DNA of 64,000 bases. Origin: Microbacterium aurantiacum. Lineage in GTDB: Bacteria > Actinomycetota > Actinomycetes > Actinomycetales > Microbacteriaceae. Under the pieces are notes generated by a model. It ran no database searches and was not told the DNA's origin. It saw only the letters and a program-made list of their open reading frames with translations. Both the position numbers and the translations under genes were made by a program. Of the stretch, positions 34,086 to 43,222 are shown in pieces. Location: contig NZ_PGGU01000006.1 of NCBI RefSeq assembly GCF_002872075.1, positions 248,001 to 312,000 on the forward strand, in the 5' to 3' direction. Position 1 is the stretch's first letter. Each line of letters begins with the position of its first letter.

Positions 34086-35603
34086 ATGGTCCTTACCCAT
34101 TCCCTTCCGCTCGTCCCCGTGCCCGCATCCGCCGCCGCCGGAGACGGACGGATGCCGCTCACCGACGCAGCGCGAGTGCACGGCGACTCCCCCGCCGCGG
34201 CTCAATTGATCGATGCCATCGAGCGCCGCACCGGCATACGCCCCTTCCCCGGCGATGGCACCACGAAACCAGGCGACATCACGTTGCGGATCGACCCGAC
34301 CGCCGCAAAAAGTGAGGGCTACACCCTCCACGTCGGCGACCGCGCCGAGATCGTCGGCGCCGACGAGGCCGGTCTCTTCTACGGCGTCCAGACTCTCCTG
34401 CAGCTGCTTCGTGAAGAGGACCAAGGCTGGAGCCTCCTCCAGGCCGACATCTCCGACGCTCCGCGATTCGGCTACCGCGGCGTGATGCTCGACGTCGCCC
34501 GGCACTTCTTCGGCGTCGACGACATCAAGAAGTACATCGACAGCACGAGCGCCCTGAAGTTCAACCACCTGCACCTGCACCTCAGCGATGACCAGGGGTG
34601 GCGCATCCAGATCGACTCCTGGCCCCTGCTGACCGAGCGCTCCTCGAGCACCTCGGCGAACGGCGACCCCGGCGGCTTCTACACGAAGGACGACTACCAG
34701 CAGATCGTGGAGTACGCGGCATCGCGCCACATGATCGTCGTCCCCGAGATCGACCTGCCCGGTCACACCCACGCGATCGGCGTCGCCTACCCCGAGCTCG
34801 TCGAGGCCCCGGTGATGAACGACGAACTGATCGCCGACTCCGAGCGCCTCGGGCAGCCGCTGCCCGTCGCGGGCGAGAGCTACCTCGGCTGGGGCGTCGG
34901 TCACTCCAGCGTGCGCATCCACGAGGAGCGCACCTACGACTTCGTGCGCGACGTCGTCCGCGAGCTCGCAGAGATGACTCCCGGCCCCTACATCCACGTC
35001 GGCGGCGACGAGTCGCACGGCACCTCCCAGCAGGACTTCGACCATTTCGTCGCACGCGCCACGGCGATCGTCGTCGAAGCGGGGAAGGTCCCGGTCGCGT
35101 GGCACGAGGTCGGCGCCGCTGCCGGCATCGCCGAGGGAACCGTCGGCCAGTACTGGGGCATGACCGTGCCCCAGGGATCCCACGCCGCCGAGGCGGCGCA
35201 CTTCGTCGAGCGCGGTGGGGCGCTGATCCTGTCGCCGGCGAACGTCGCCTACCTCGACATGAAGTACAGCGCAGACTTCCCGTTCGGACTCGCGTGGGCC
35301 GGCCTCGTCGATGTCCGCACGGCGTACGAGTGGGAGCCCGCGTCGGTCCTCGACATCCGCGATGATGCGATCCTCGGCGTCGAGGCGCCCCTGTGGAGCG
35401 AGACGACCCGCACGATGGCAGAGGTCGAACAGCTCGTCTTCCCTCGCGTCGCGGCGCAGGCCGAGATCGCCTGGTCGCCGAAGGATGCTCCGGAACGCGC
35501 CTGGGAGTCCTTCCGCGTGCGCGTCGGCTCGCTCGCCCCGCTGTGGAAGGCTGAGGATATCGCGTACCACCCGGCCGCCGAGATCCCCTGGAGCGAGCGA
35601 TGA
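34086..35603 (+). CDS. Beta-N-acetylhexosaminidase, GH20
   Basis: A 505-residue glycoside hydrolase family 20 enzyme. An N-terminal GH20b-like domain (about 30-120) precedes the catalytic barrel with HLHLSDDQGWRIQID and the Asp308-Glu309 pair in HVGGDESHGT, which stabilises the acetamido intermediate and protonates the leaving group. It removes terminal GlcNAc/GalNAc from chito- or muro-oligosaccharides. No convincing signal peptide is visible, so it may act inside the cell. The start ATG follows a TAGGTT-N6 leaderless signal. The stop overlaps nagA as ATGA, coupling release of GlcNAc to its deacetylation. Confidence 0.93.
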   Translation: MVLTHSLPLVPVPASAAAGDGRMPLTDAARVHGDSPAAAQLIDAIERRTGIRPFPGDGTTKPGDITLRIDPTAAKSEGYTLHVGDRAEIVGADEAGLFYGVQTLLQLLREEDQGWSLLQADISDAPRFGYRGVMLDVARHFFGVDDIKKYIDSTSALKFNHLHLHLSDDQGWRIQIDSWPLLTERSSSTSANGDPGGFYTKDDYQQIVEYAASRHMIVVPEIDLPGHTHAIGVAYPELVEAPVMNDELIADSERLGQPLPVAGESYLGWGVGHSSVRIHEERTYDFVRDVVRELAEMTPGPYIHVGGDESHGTSQQDFDHFVARATAIVVEAGKVPVAWHEVGAAAGIAEGTVGQYWGMTVPQGSHAAEAAHFVERGGALILSPANVAYLDMKYSADFPFGLAWAGLVDVRTAYEWEPASVLDIRDDAILGVEAPLWSETTRTMAEVEQLVFPRVAAQAEIAWSPKDAPERAWESFRVRVGSLAPLWKAEDIAYHPAAEIPWSER

Positions 35604-36787
35604 GCGTCCATTCCACCGAGACCGGTTCGCTGGTCATCCACTCCGCCCGCGTCGTCGATCGCGGCGAGCTTGTCGAAGACGCCTGGGTGCGCTTCGAGGA
35701 CGGCCGGATCGTGGCGCGCGGCACCGGTTCGGATTGGTCGACAGCCGACGAGGTCGTCGACGCGACCGAGGTCGCCGGAAGCGGCGCGCTGCTCACACCC
35801 GGCTTCGTCGACATCCACGGACACGGCGGCGTCGGCGCCGCATTCGACGACGGCGTGGACGCCATCCGCACCGCTCGTGCCCTGCATCGCGCGCACGGCA
35901 CCACCCGCGCCGTGGTCTCCCTGGTCACCGCTTCACTCGACGACCTCGCCCGCAGCGTCAGCGAGATCGCCGACCTGATGACGACGGATGCCGACATCCT
36001 CGGCTCGCATCTGGAGGGTCCGTTCCTCGACCCCGGACACCAGGGCGCGCACGAGCCCACGCTGCTGCGCGCACCGGCACCGGCAGACGTCGCACGCCTG
36101 CTCGAGGCCGGTCGCGGCACCGTGCGGCAGGTGACCATCGCCCCCGAACTGCCCGGCGGGCTGGACGCGATCCGGCAGATCGTCGCGGCCGGCGCGGCGG
36201 CTGCCGTCGGTCACACCGACGCGGATGCCGAGATGGCTCAGGCGGCCTTCGACGCCGGCGCCTCGATCCTCACCCACGCGTTCAACGCTATGAACGGCAT
36301 TCATCACCGCGCCCCCGGCCCCGTGCTCGCAGCGGCGGCCGACCACCGCGTGGTGCTCGAGGCGATCGCCGACAACGTGCACCTCGCCCCCCACGTCATC
36401 AAACTGGTCTTCGACGCGGCGCCGGATCGGGTCGCCCTCGTCACCGACGCGATGGCGGCGGCGGGCGGCGCCGACGGGCACTACGACCTCGGCGCCGTGA
36501 GCGTCACGGTCACCGACGGCATCGCCCGCACAGACGACACCGGTTCGATCGCAGGCTCCACCCTCACGCAGGACGTCGCGCTGCGACGCGCGGTGCAGGC
36601 GGGTGCCGGGCTGATCCCGGCGATCCGGGCGCTCACCGAGACCCCGGCGAGGGCGATCGGGCTCGACGATGAGATCGGCTCGCTGCGGAACGGCTTCGTG
36701 GCCGATGCCGTGCTGCTGGATGAGCAGCTGAACGTCGCACGGGTCTGGGCGGGCGGGCGCCTCTCGCGCGGGAAGGGCAAGGCTTGA
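35600..36787 (+). CDS. nagA: N-acetylglucosamine-6-phosphate deacetylase
   Basis: A 395-residue amidohydrolase that converts GlcNAc-6-P to GlcN-6-P plus acetate. Landmarks: LLTPGFVDIHGHGG (metal site), GSHLEGPFLDPGHQGAHEP with the metal-ligand Glu, AVGHTDADAEMA, ILTHAFNAMNGIHHR and LVTDAMAAAGGADG with the catalytic Asp. It forms a two-gene operon with the GH20 enzyme. The matching deaminase nagB lies 5 kb away on the other strand. Confidence 0.94.
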   Translation: MSVHSTETGSLVIHSARVVDRGELVEDAWVRFEDGRIVARGTGSDWSTADEVVDATEVAGSGALLTPGFVDIHGHGGVGAAFDDGVDAIRTARALHRAHGTTRAVVSLVTASLDDLARSVSEIADLMTTDADILGSHLEGPFLDPGHQGAHEPTLLRAPAPADVARLLEAGRGTVRQVTIAPELPGGLDAIRQIVAAGAAAAVGHTDADAEMAQAAFDAGASILTHAFNAMNGIHHRAPGPVLAAAADHRVVLEAIADNVHLAPHVIKLVFDAAPDRVALVTDAMAAAGGADGHYDLGAVSVTVTDGIARTDDTGSIAGSTLTQDVALRRAVQAGAGLIPAIRALTETPARAIGLDDEIGSLRNGFVADAVLLDEQLNVARVWAGGRLSRGKGKA

Positions 36788-36790
36788 GGC

Positions 36791-36809
36791 CGCCGTTCCC
36801 CAGACGGCG
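36791..36809 (+). terminator. Hairpin directly after nagA
   Basis: CGCCGT (36791-36796) pairs with ACGGCG (36804-36809), 7-nt loop, 3 bp after the stop. Confidence 0.45.
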
Positions 36810-36908
36810 ACCTCATTCCCCCCTTGCGTAGAGCGAGGGGCCCGGTGAGTTCCTCCCCCGAGGCTCCCGGACCGCCTCGACCGGCGGGATCGCTCCCGGC
36901 ACGGCGCC

Positions 36909-36934
36909 ACGGCTCCGCCCCCCGGTGGAGCCGT
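36909..36934. terminator. Second hairpin downstream of nagA
   Basis: ACGGCTCC (36909-36916) pairs with GGAGCCGT (36927-36934); the stem can extend inward by three pairs including one wobble. Confidence 0.5.
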
Positions 36935-37153
36935 ACTGGCTGTCTCTACCTGATGAGACGACGCGGTCCGCCGTTCATTACGCGACTTCGAGGATTTCTT
37001 TTCCCGAGATCGCGTTTCGAGGTGGACGACACCGAGTTCCAAACTGGGGTAGCCAGGCTGGGAGTTTCGGGAGAGAATGGAAAATACGCGTGATGCGGAC
37101 AGCTTCTGCGCGTCTCTTCAAGTGAGAGGGCTCCTGCCCCTCACGACAGATGG

Positions 37154-39304
37154 ATGATTGTGCCCTACGACAACACCTCCCCCGGCGGCGAAGCCACCGC
37201 CGACGCCGACCTGGTCCTGCGCACCCGCTCAGGAGACACGGAGGCCTTCGGCGAACTCTGGCGACGACACTATTCGGCCGGGATGTCGGTGGCACGCTCG
37301 TTCACGTCGTCCATCGACGCCGACGACCTGGTGCAGGAGGCGTACACGCGCATCTATCAGGCGATCATCAAAGGCGCGGGACCCAACGGCTCCTTCCGGG
37401 CGTACCTCTTCACCAGCATCCGCAACACCGCCGCGGCCTGGGGCCGTTCCCGGCGCGAGACCGCGATCGACGAGCTCGACTCGGTCGCCGACCCCGACAG
37501 CAGCGAGCAGGCGGCGGGCGAAGCGCTCGATCGCAGTCTGACCGCCCATGCCTTCCGCAGCCTGCCTTCACGCTGGCAGGAGGTGCTCTGGTACACCGAG
37601 ATCGAGCAGATGAAGCCGCAGGAAGTGGCGCCGCTCCTCGGCATGAAGTCGGGTGCGGTGTCGCAGCTCGCCTTCCGCGCTCGCGAAGGCCTGCGCGAGG
37701 CATGGATCCAGGCGCACCTGCGCAGCGCCGACCCCGGCTCCGACTGCCAATGGACCATCGAGCACCTGGGCGCGTACTCGCGCGGCAACCTGGGCACCCG
37801 TGATCACAAACGTCTCGAGCTGCACCTCGACGAGTGCGCCCGATGCATCATCGTCGCCGCCGAGGCGAAGGATGTCTCCACGCGCCTCGCTCTGGTGCTC
37901 CTTCCGCTCGTGCTCGGGGTCGCCGGCTCCACCGGCTATCTCGCCACGCTGCAGGGCGGTGTACCGGTCGTCGCACTGGCGGCGATGCCGTCCAGCGTCT
38001 TCGGCGGCGCTGTCGTCGTCGGATCCGGCACTGCATCGGCCGGCACGACGGGCGGTTCGGTCGGCAGCGGTTCAGCCGCTGGCGGTACGACCGCCGGCGG
38101 AGGTGGAAGCGCCGGAGGCGTGTTCAGCGGAGTGGGCGCTCTGATCGGAGCCGGCTCGGCCGCTCTCGTCGTCGCCGGCGTCGTCGCCGCAGCGACCACC
38201 ATCCCCGGAATCGTAGGTGCTGTGCCGGCATCGTCACAACCCAATGCGGGCGACAGCGACCCGTCGTCGATATCCGCGGAAGTCAGTCCAGATTCGACCA
38301 TGGCGCTCGACGAACCCATGATCATCGAGCTGCCGGCCCCGGTCGAGCCGACCACGGAGCCGACCCCGAAACCGAAACCGAAACCGACCGAGCCCGCGGA
38401 CTCGAAGCCCGACGAAGCCGCCTCAGTGGTTTCGCCGCCGACACAGGACCCGAAACCGGAGCCCAGTATCGCTCCTGAACCATCCCCGACTCCCACTCCG
38501 ACTCCCACTCCCACACCGACTCCCACACCGACTCCCACTCCCACACCGACTCCCACTCCCACTCCCACACCGACTCCCACACCGACTCCCACTCCCACAC
38601 CGACTCCCACTCCCACTCCCACACCGACTCCCACACCGCCTGTTCAGATCCCAGGCCTCCCGGGCGGGACACCGACCGCCGTTTCGACGGTTGTCAGTTG
38701 CGAGGAATCCGACTCCCACATCTTCTGGGTCACTCGCTATCGTGTGGAGGTCCAGGGCGCGCCGGATGCCCAAGTGCAGCCGTTCCTGAATGGCTCGACT
38801 GGAGGCACGTCCAGCGCGGTTCTCGACGAGAACGGTGTTGGCTTCGTGGAACTGCGTCCGTCCGCGCTTCAGATCATCTTCAATGCAGATGTCACCTTCC
38901 AGTACGTCTTCGAAGCTCAAGTGGGCCCGCTCACCGATCCGATTGCGCTAAGGGATCTCCCCGCCCAGTCCGGACAAGACTGCCGGCCCCGTTTCCCGCT
39001 CTCGGCTGAGACCGCATCCGACGAGCAGCAGACCGAGGAGGCTGTCGTTCCGGCAGCGCCAATCGACGGCGGCGAGACCGAACCCGCCCCCGTCGGCCCC
39101 GCAGCGCCTGTCGACGAGTCCCTCCCTGGCGAGACGCCGCCCGTCCAGGATGATGCCCCGGCCACTCCCGCCCCCGAGTCCCTCGATCCCTCACAGATCC
39201 CCGCGACACAGGAGCAAGGGCTTTTCGGCCCCGTCATAGACACTGTGGACATCGACGACGACGCCACTGCTCCCCCGGCCGAGGAACCCGCGCCCGCCGA
39301 ATAG
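37154..39304 (+). CDS. ECF-type sigma factor fused to zinc anti-sigma domain, membrane segments and Thr-Pro-repeat exported region
   Basis: A 716-residue modular protein. Residues about 25-95 are sigma region 2 ([35 protein letters not shown]); about 130-182 are region 4 ([21 protein letters not shown]). Next comes a zinc anti-sigma module: Cys198, then His224-x3-Cys228-x2-Cys231. Hydrophobic segments lie at about 243-266 and 327-355, separated by a Gly-rich stretch. A Pro/Thr/Lys region leads into a (Thr-Pro)n tract (about 445-495) and a C-terminal region of about 220 residues with two cysteines (about 515 and 613) and an acidic Pro-rich tail, probably outside the cell. The sigma and its anti-sigma are thus one polypeptide. 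ATG 37154 is used; GTG 37160 is possible. Its regulon is unknown. Confidence 0.85.
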   Translation: MIVPYDNTSPGGEATADADLVLRTRSGDTEAFGELWRRHYSAGMSVARSFTSSIDADDLVQEAYTRIYQAIIKGAGPNGSFRAYLFTSIRNTAAAWGRSRRETAIDELDSVADPDSSEQAAGEALDRSLTAHAFRSLPSRWQEVLWYTEIEQMKPQEVAPLLGMKSGAVSQLAFRAREGLREAWIQAHLRSADPGSDCQWTIEHLGAYSRGNLGTRDHKRLELHLDECARCIIVAAEAKDVSTRLALVLLPLVLGVAGSTGYLATLQGGVPVVALAAMPSSVFGGAVVVGSGTASAGTTGGSVGSGSAAGGTTAGGGGSAGGVFSGVGALIGAGSAALVVAGVVAAATTIPGIVGAVPASSQPNAGDSDPSSISAEVSPDSTMALDEPMIIELPAPVEPTTEPTPKPKPKPTEPADSKPDEAASVVSPPTQDPKPEPSIAPEPSPTPTPTPTPTPTPTPTPTPTPTPTPTPTPTPTPTPTPTPTPTPTPTPTPTPPVQIPGLPGGTPTAVSTVVSCEESDSHIFWVTRYRVEVQGAPDAQVQPFLNGSTGGTSSAVLDENGVGFVELRPSALQIIFNADVTFQYVFEAQVGPLTDPIALRDLPAQSGQDCRPRFPLSAETASDEQQTEEAVVPAAPIDGGETEPAPVGPAAPVDESLPGETPPVQDDAPATPAPESLDPSQIPATQEQGLFGPVIDTVDIDDDATAPPAEEPAPAE
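38489..38640 (+). repeat. Thr-Pro coding satellite with 54-bp higher-order period
   Basis: ACTCCC and ACACCG hexamers alternate. The arrangement repeats every 54 bp: the CACACCGACTCCCACACCG block recurs at 38512, 38566 and 38620. It encodes the uninterrupted Thr-Pro linker. Confidence 0.9.
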
Positions 39305-39307
39305 ACT
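39302..39307 (+). promoter_or_regulatory. Candidate leaderless -10 (TAGACT) sharing the upstream stop codon
   Basis: TAGACT is six bases before ATG 39314; its first three bases are the TAG stop of the sigma-factor fusion. Confidence 0.45.
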
Positions 39308-39313
39308 GGGTCC

Positions 39314-39685
39314 ATGCCCCAGGATTCCGCACCAGTACCGGGCGTCGATCGTCCCGTCGTCACCGCTCTCGATGTCGTCCGCGTGATCGTCCTGGTCCTC
39401 GCCATGGCCTCCCTGGCCCTGTGGGGATTCGCCGCCTGGCCGCTGCCGTGGAACGTCGTCCTCGGTCTCGGCGCACCGCTGCTCGTGCTCCTGGTGTGGG
39501 CGCTCTTCCTCTCGCCCCGGCCGGTTCTGCGGTTGCATCCGTTCCTGCGGGCAGCCGTCGAGCTGCTCATCTACGCCGGCGTCACCGTCGCGTGGTGGTC
39601 GATGGGGCAGGGCCTGATCGGCTCCGCCTTCGCCATCGTCGCCATCGGCGCGGGCCTCGCCGCCGGTCGCCGCACCGTTTCATAG
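39314..39685 (+). CDS. YrdB-like (DUF2568) small membrane protein
   Basis: A 123-residue protein with four membrane helices (about 22-42, 46-66, 80-97 and 100-117). The PWNVVLGLGAPLLVLLVWALFLSPRPVLRL segment matches my memory of the DUF2568/YrdB family. Function unknown. Start ATG 39314, with no ribosome site and a TAGACT-N6 leaderless signal. It stands 9 bp after the sigma-factor gene. Confidence 0.8.
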   Translation: MPQDSAPVPGVDRPVVTALDVVRVIVLVLAMASLALWGFAAWPLPWNVVLGLGAPLLVLLVWALFLSPRPVLRLHPFLRAAVELLIYAGVTVAWWSMGQGLIGSAFAIVAIGAGLAAGRRTVS

Positions 39686-39688
39686 GCT
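39683..39688 (+). promoter_or_regulatory. Candidate leaderless -10 (TAGGCT) sharing the upstream stop codon
   Basis: TAGGCT is seven bases before GTG 39696; its TAG is the stop of the DUF2568 gene, the same arrangement as at 39302. Confidence 0.4.
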
Positions 39689-39695
39689 CTCCGTC

Positions 39696-41060
39696 GTGAG
39701 CGTTCTCGCAGAGCTCCAGGCAGCGCTCGGCGCGCTCGTCGACATCGGCGAAGAGACCCTCCAGCTCGCCAGAGCAGACCGCTCAGGGCACGCCGCGGCC
39801 GGTCGTCCCCTGGCCGTCGTGCACGCCGAGACCGTCGAGCACGTGCAGCAGACGCTGCGCATCGCGACGGCCACCCGCACCCCGGTGGTGGTGCGCGGCG
39901 CAGGCACCGGCCTCGCCGGCGCCGCCAACGCAGGCGACGGCGAGATCGTGCTGTCGACTCTGCGCATGACCGCGGTCAAGGAGATCCGTCCGGACGACCT
40001 CCTCGCCGTGGTCGAACCCGGCATCCTCAACGCCGACCTCAACGACATTCTGCGCGAGCACGGTTTGTGGTGGGCACCCGATCCTGCGAGCAGGGCGATC
40101 TCGACGGTGGGCGGCAACATCGCCACGGGCGCCGGCGGACTGCTGTGCGCGAAGTACGGCGTGGTCCGGGATGCGGTCCTCGGCGTGGACCTCGTGCTCG
40201 CCGACGGCCGTCTTCTGCATCTCGGTCACCGCAGCGTGAAGGGCGTGACCGGACTCGATCTGACTTCACTCGTGATCGGATCCGAGGGCACCCTCGGCGT
40301 CGTCGTCGGCGCCACGCTGAAACTGCGGCGACTGATCGTCGGAACCACCTGCACGGTGATCGCTTCCTTCCCCGGGGTCGGGGCGGCAGCGGCGGCATCC
40401 GCAGCGGTGACCGCCGCCGGGATCCAGCCCGCGATCATGGAGCTGATGGATGCCCCGAGTCTCGCAGCCGTGCATCGTCATCTCCGCCTGGCGGCGCCTG
40501 CGGCGGGAACCGCACAGCTCACCATCCAGACGGACGGACCGGCCGCGATCACGGAAGCGGAGGCCGTCGCAACGATCCTCCGTGCTCTCGGGGGCGAGAT
40601 CTCCGTCTCAGAGGACCCCGAGGAGGGCGAGCGCCTGCTCGCGATCCGCCGAGCCATGCACCCGGCGATGGCGGCTCTCGGCACCACTCTCATCGAAGAC
40701 GTCTCGGTGCCGCGCAGTGCGATGCCCGCGATGTTCGACGAGATCGCCCGCATCGAGAAGGCGTACGGCCTGAGCATCCCCACCGTCGCGCACGCCGGCG
40801 ACGGCAACCTGCACCCGAACTTCATCTTCGAGGGCGCGGAGGTGCCCGAGCGCATCTGGGCGGCCGCCGACGAGCTGTTCCGCGCGGCGATCGCGCTCGG
40901 CGGCACGCTCACCGGCGAGCACGGCATCGGCGTGCTGAAGCAGCGCTGGCTCGCCGACGAGCTGGGCGAGGACCAGTGGGAACTGCAGAGACAGATCACC
41001 CGGGTCTTCGATCCCCTCGGCATCCTGAACCCCGGCAAGGTGTTCCCCGCCGATGCCTGA
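39696..41060 (+). CDS. FAD-linked oxidase (glycolate oxidase GlcD/D-lactate dehydrogenase-like)
   Basis: A 454-residue FAD-dependent 2-hydroxyacid dehydrogenase. The PCMH-type FAD domain has VVVRGAGTGLAGAAN, GGNIATGAGGLLCAKYG and VIGSEGTLGVV. The C-terminal domain has AHAGDGNLHPNF and TGEHGIGVLKQRWL. Substrates in the family include glycolate and D-lactate; D-lactate from muramic acid would fit the amino-sugar neighbourhood but is speculative. GTG start at 39696. It overlaps the Nudix gene by 8 nt. Confidence 0.88.
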   Translation: MSVLAELQAALGALVDIGEETLQLARADRSGHAAAGRPLAVVHAETVEHVQQTLRIATATRTPVVVRGAGTGLAGAANAGDGEIVLSTLRMTAVKEIRPDDLLAVVEPGILNADLNDILREHGLWWAPDPASRAISTVGGNIATGAGGLLCAKYGVVRDAVLGVDLVLADGRLLHLGHRSVKGVTGLDLTSLVIGSEGTLGVVVGATLKLRRLIVGTTCTVIASFPGVGAAAAASAAVTAAGIQPAIMELMDAPSLAAVHRHLRLAAPAAGTAQLTIQTDGPAAITEAEAVATILRALGGEISVSEDPEEGERLLAIRRAMHPAMAALGTTLIEDVSVPRSAMPAMFDEIARIEKAYGLSIPTVAHAGDGNLHPNFIFEGAEVPERIWAAADELFRAAIALGGTLTGEHGIGVLKQRWLADELGEDQWELQRQITRVFDPLGILNPGKVFPADA

Positions 41061-41460
41061 CATCCACGTCAGCGCGGCGGTGATCGTCGACGAGAACGAC
41101 CGCGTGCTCGTCGTCCGCAAGCACGGCACCACCCGATTCATGCAGCCCGGTGGCAAGCCCGAACCCGGCGAGTCGGCCGCGCAGACACTGGTCAGGGAAC
41201 TCGACGAGGAACTCGGCGTGCGGCTGGACGAGGGAGACCTGCGCCCGCTGGGCACGTTCATCTCAGCAGCCGCCAACGAGCCGGGCCACCGTGTCGTCGC
41301 CGTCGCCTTCGCCGCCACGATCGACCCGGCCACTGTGTCCGTGCAGGCCGAGCTGGCAGAGCTCCGCTGGATCTCAGTCGCCGATGTACCCGGCCTGCCG
41401 CTCGCGCCGCTCAGCGTGGAGCACCTGCTGCCGCTGGCCTGGCCGGGGCGCACCTTCTGA
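41053..41460 (+). CDS. Nudix hydrolase
   Basis: A 135-residue Nudix protein with a canonical box, GKPEPGESAAQTLVRELDEE followed by LGV, which binds Mg2+ and positions the diphosphate substrate. Pyrophosphohydrolase of a nucleoside-diphosphate derivative; the substrate cannot be read (MutT-like/NUDIX general). Translationally coupled to the FAD oxidase by an 8-nt overlap. It converges with nagB, 24 bp away. Confidence 0.92.
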   Translation: MPDIHVSAAVIVDENDRVLVVRKHGTTRFMQPGGKPEPGESAAQTLVRELDEELGVRLDEGDLRPLGTFISAAANEPGHRVVAVAFAATIDPATVSVQAELAELRWISVADVPGLPLAPLSVEHLLPLAWPGRTF

Positions 41461-41484
41461 CGCACCCGCCGGTCCGGCTCGAGT

Positions 41485-42264
41485 TCAGATGCCCTGCCAG
41501 GCCGGCTTGTTCGCGTAGGTGTACCGGTAGTAGTCGGCGAGCTTGAGCCGGGATGCCGCCGCCTCGTCGACCACGACTGTCGCGTGCGGATGCAGCTGGA
41601 TGGCGGAACCGGGCAGGAACGCGGTGAGGGGCCCCTCGACCGCATCGGCGACGGTCTGCGCCTTGCCTTCGCCGAACGCGAGCAGGACCAGGTGCCGGGC
41701 GCGGAGGATCGTGCCGAGTCCCTGCGTGATGCAGTGAAGCGGCACGTCGTCGATGGAGTCGAAGAAGCGGGCGTTGTCCTCGCGGGTCTGCACGGTCAGC
41801 GTCTTCACGCGGGTCTGCGACGCGAAGGAGGAACCGGGCTCGTTGAACCCGATGTGACCGTCGGTGCCGATGCCGAGGATCTGCAGATCGACGCCGCCCG
41901 CCGCCTCGATCGCGGCCTCGTAGTCGGCGCCGGCGCGTTCGATGGTGGCGACCGCCCCGTTGGGGACATGGATGCGCTGCGGGTCGAGGCCCAGCGGCTC
42001 GACGACCTCTCGCGTGATCACCGAACGGTAGCTCTCCGGATGGGCGGGATCGAGGCCGACGTACTCGTCGAGCGCGAATCCGCGCACCCGTGACACGTCG
42101 ACGCCGGCGAGTCGCGTGCGCAGCGCCTGGTACACGGCGAGCGGCGTCGAACCGGTCGCGAGCCCGAGCACCGCGTCGGGGCGCGCCTCGATGAGCTCGG
42201 CGATCTCCTGCGCGACCAGAGCGCCCGCGGCGTCCTTGTTCTCGACGATGACGACTTCAGCCAT
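41485..42264 (-). CDS. nagB: Glucosamine-6-phosphate deaminase
   Basis: A 259-residue isomerase/deaminase converting GlcN-6-P to fructose 6-phosphate and ammonia. Motifs: LGLATGSTPLAVYQAL (phosphate loop), FALDEYVGLDPAHPESYRS (catalytic Asp) and LGIGTDGHIGFNEPGSSF (catalytic His). It ends the minus-strand amino-sugar operon and overlaps the ROK kinase gene by 8 nt. With nagA at 35.6 kb it completes entry into glycolysis. Confidence 0.95.
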   Translation of the reverse strand: MAEVVIVENKDAAGALVAQEIAELIEARPDAVLGLATGSTPLAVYQALRTRLAGVDVSRVRGFALDEYVGLDPAHPESYRSVITREVVEPLGLDPQRIHVPNGAVATIERAGADYEAAIEAAGGVDLQILGIGTDGHIGFNEPGSSFASQTRVKTLTVQTREDNARFFDSIDDVPLHCITQGLGTILRARHLVLLAFGEGKAQTVADAVEGPLTAFLPGSAIQLHPHATVVVDEAAASRLKLADYYRYTYANKPAWQGI

Positions 42265-43222
42265 GGGCCATGATCTCCTTCTCTGGTGCGGATGCTCCGA
42301 CGACCGCGGCGCCGAAGGCAGCAGCCGGCGAACCTGCGGCGAGCAGTTCGATTCTCGCGTCCAGGTGGAGCGAGCTCATGAACGGCGACTTCTCGGCCTC
42401 ATCCCGGAGGGTGGCTCGGATGCCGTCCTCGAGGCGCGCGCCGAGAGAGGTGATCCCGCCGCCGATGATGACCTTCTCCACGTCGGCCGACAGCACGAGG
42501 ACGCGTACCGCGGCCGCAGCGCCGTGGATGAGGTCGGCCTTGAGGGCCATCGCATCGGCGTCGCCCGATTCGGCGGCGTCGAAGATGTCGCGGACCGGTA
42601 GCGCACCGGGGCGTCCCCAGGCGCGGGCGAGAGCGCCGCCGCCGCAGAAGGTCTCGATGCACCCGCGCTGACCGCAGCCGCAGAGTCTGCCCCGCGGATC
42701 GACCGAGATGTGGCCGACCTCGCCGGCCGTGCCTGTGGCTCCCCGCCAGATCCGGCCCTCGACGACGATGCCGGCCGCGACGCCGGTGCCGAGGTTCAGG
42801 TAGGCCATCGACCCGGTGACGCCGCGCAGCACCGCCGCCCCCAGCGCCGCGGCCTTCACGTCGTTCTCGACCCGGAAGGGGATGCCCATCTCCGCCTGTG
42901 CGCGTGGCGCGAGATCGAGCGATTCGACGCCGAGGTTCACGGCATGCAGCACGCGGCCGGAACGGGCGTCGACGAGTCCGGGGATTCCGACGCCCACCGA
43001 GCGGACCTCGGCCATCGGATAGCCGATCTCGTCGGCGAGGGCCGTGACGGCGTCGACGATCCCTGCGAGAACGGCATCCTCACCCCAGCCGGTGGGGCGG
43101 CGAAGGCGTCCGAGGATGTCTCCCTCCGAAGAGACGGCGACGGCGTCGATCTTCGTACCGCCGACATCCAGGCCCACGCGAATGTGCCGACCGTCGAGGT
43201 CGGCGTCGTCTGCACCCGTCAT
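42257..43222 (-). CDS. ROK-family sugar kinase (N-acetylglucosamine/glucose kinase-like)
   Basis: A 321-residue ROK kinase. DVGGTKIDAVAV (phosphate-binding loop), AYLNLGTGVAAGIVV, the catalytic ENDVKAAALG region and the zinc motif GEVGHISVDPRGRLCGCGQRG with CIE are all present. There is no HTH, so it is an enzyme, not a repressor. In an operon with nagB and a ROK regulator, GlcNAc (NagK-like) is the most likely substrate; glucose or ManNAc cannot be excluded. AGGAG lies nine bases before the ATG. Confidence 0.9.
   Translation of the reverse strand: MTGADDADLDGRHIRVGLDVGGTKIDAVAVSSEGDILGRLRRPTGWGEDAVLAGIVDAVTALADEIGYPMAEVRSVGVGIPGLVDARSGRVLHAVNLGVESLDLAPRAQAEMGIPFRVENDVKAAALGAAVLRGVTGSMAYLNLGTGVAAGIVVEGRIWRGATGTAGEVGHISVDPRGRLCGCGQRGCIETFCGGGALARAWGRPGALPVRDIFDAAESGDADAMALKADLIHGAAAAVRVLVLSADVEKVIIGGGITSLGARLEDGIRATLRDEAEKSPFMSSLHLDARIELLAAGSPAAAFGAAVVGASAPEKEIMAHG

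Larger units (their letters stand above)
36788..37153. other. 366-bp intergenic region between nagA and the sigma-factor gene
   Basis: No gene is apparent. It contains two hairpins (36791-36809 and 36909-36934). After about 36980 the composition is distinctly more AT-rich than the surroundings, so the promoter of the sigma-factor fusion is expected there; I cannot pick -35/-10 elements with confidence. Confidence 0.6.

Noticed and set aside
33564-35570. 668-codon minus-strand frame
   Set aside because: Crosses the GH20 gene, the riboswitch leader and glyA; shadow of real genes.
35667-35679. GAGCTTGTCGAAG 13-mer in nagA, resembling the REP core
   Set aside because: No flanking arms or palindrome; ordinary codons of the nagA N-terminal region.
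37936-38634. Minus-strand frame rich in Val-Gly repeats, elastin-like
   Set aside because: Simply the reverse complement of the Thr-Pro satellite in the sigma-factor fusion.
38489-38640. Possible CRISPR-like array
   Set aside because: There are no spacers; the 54-bp periodicity is continuous coding repeat.
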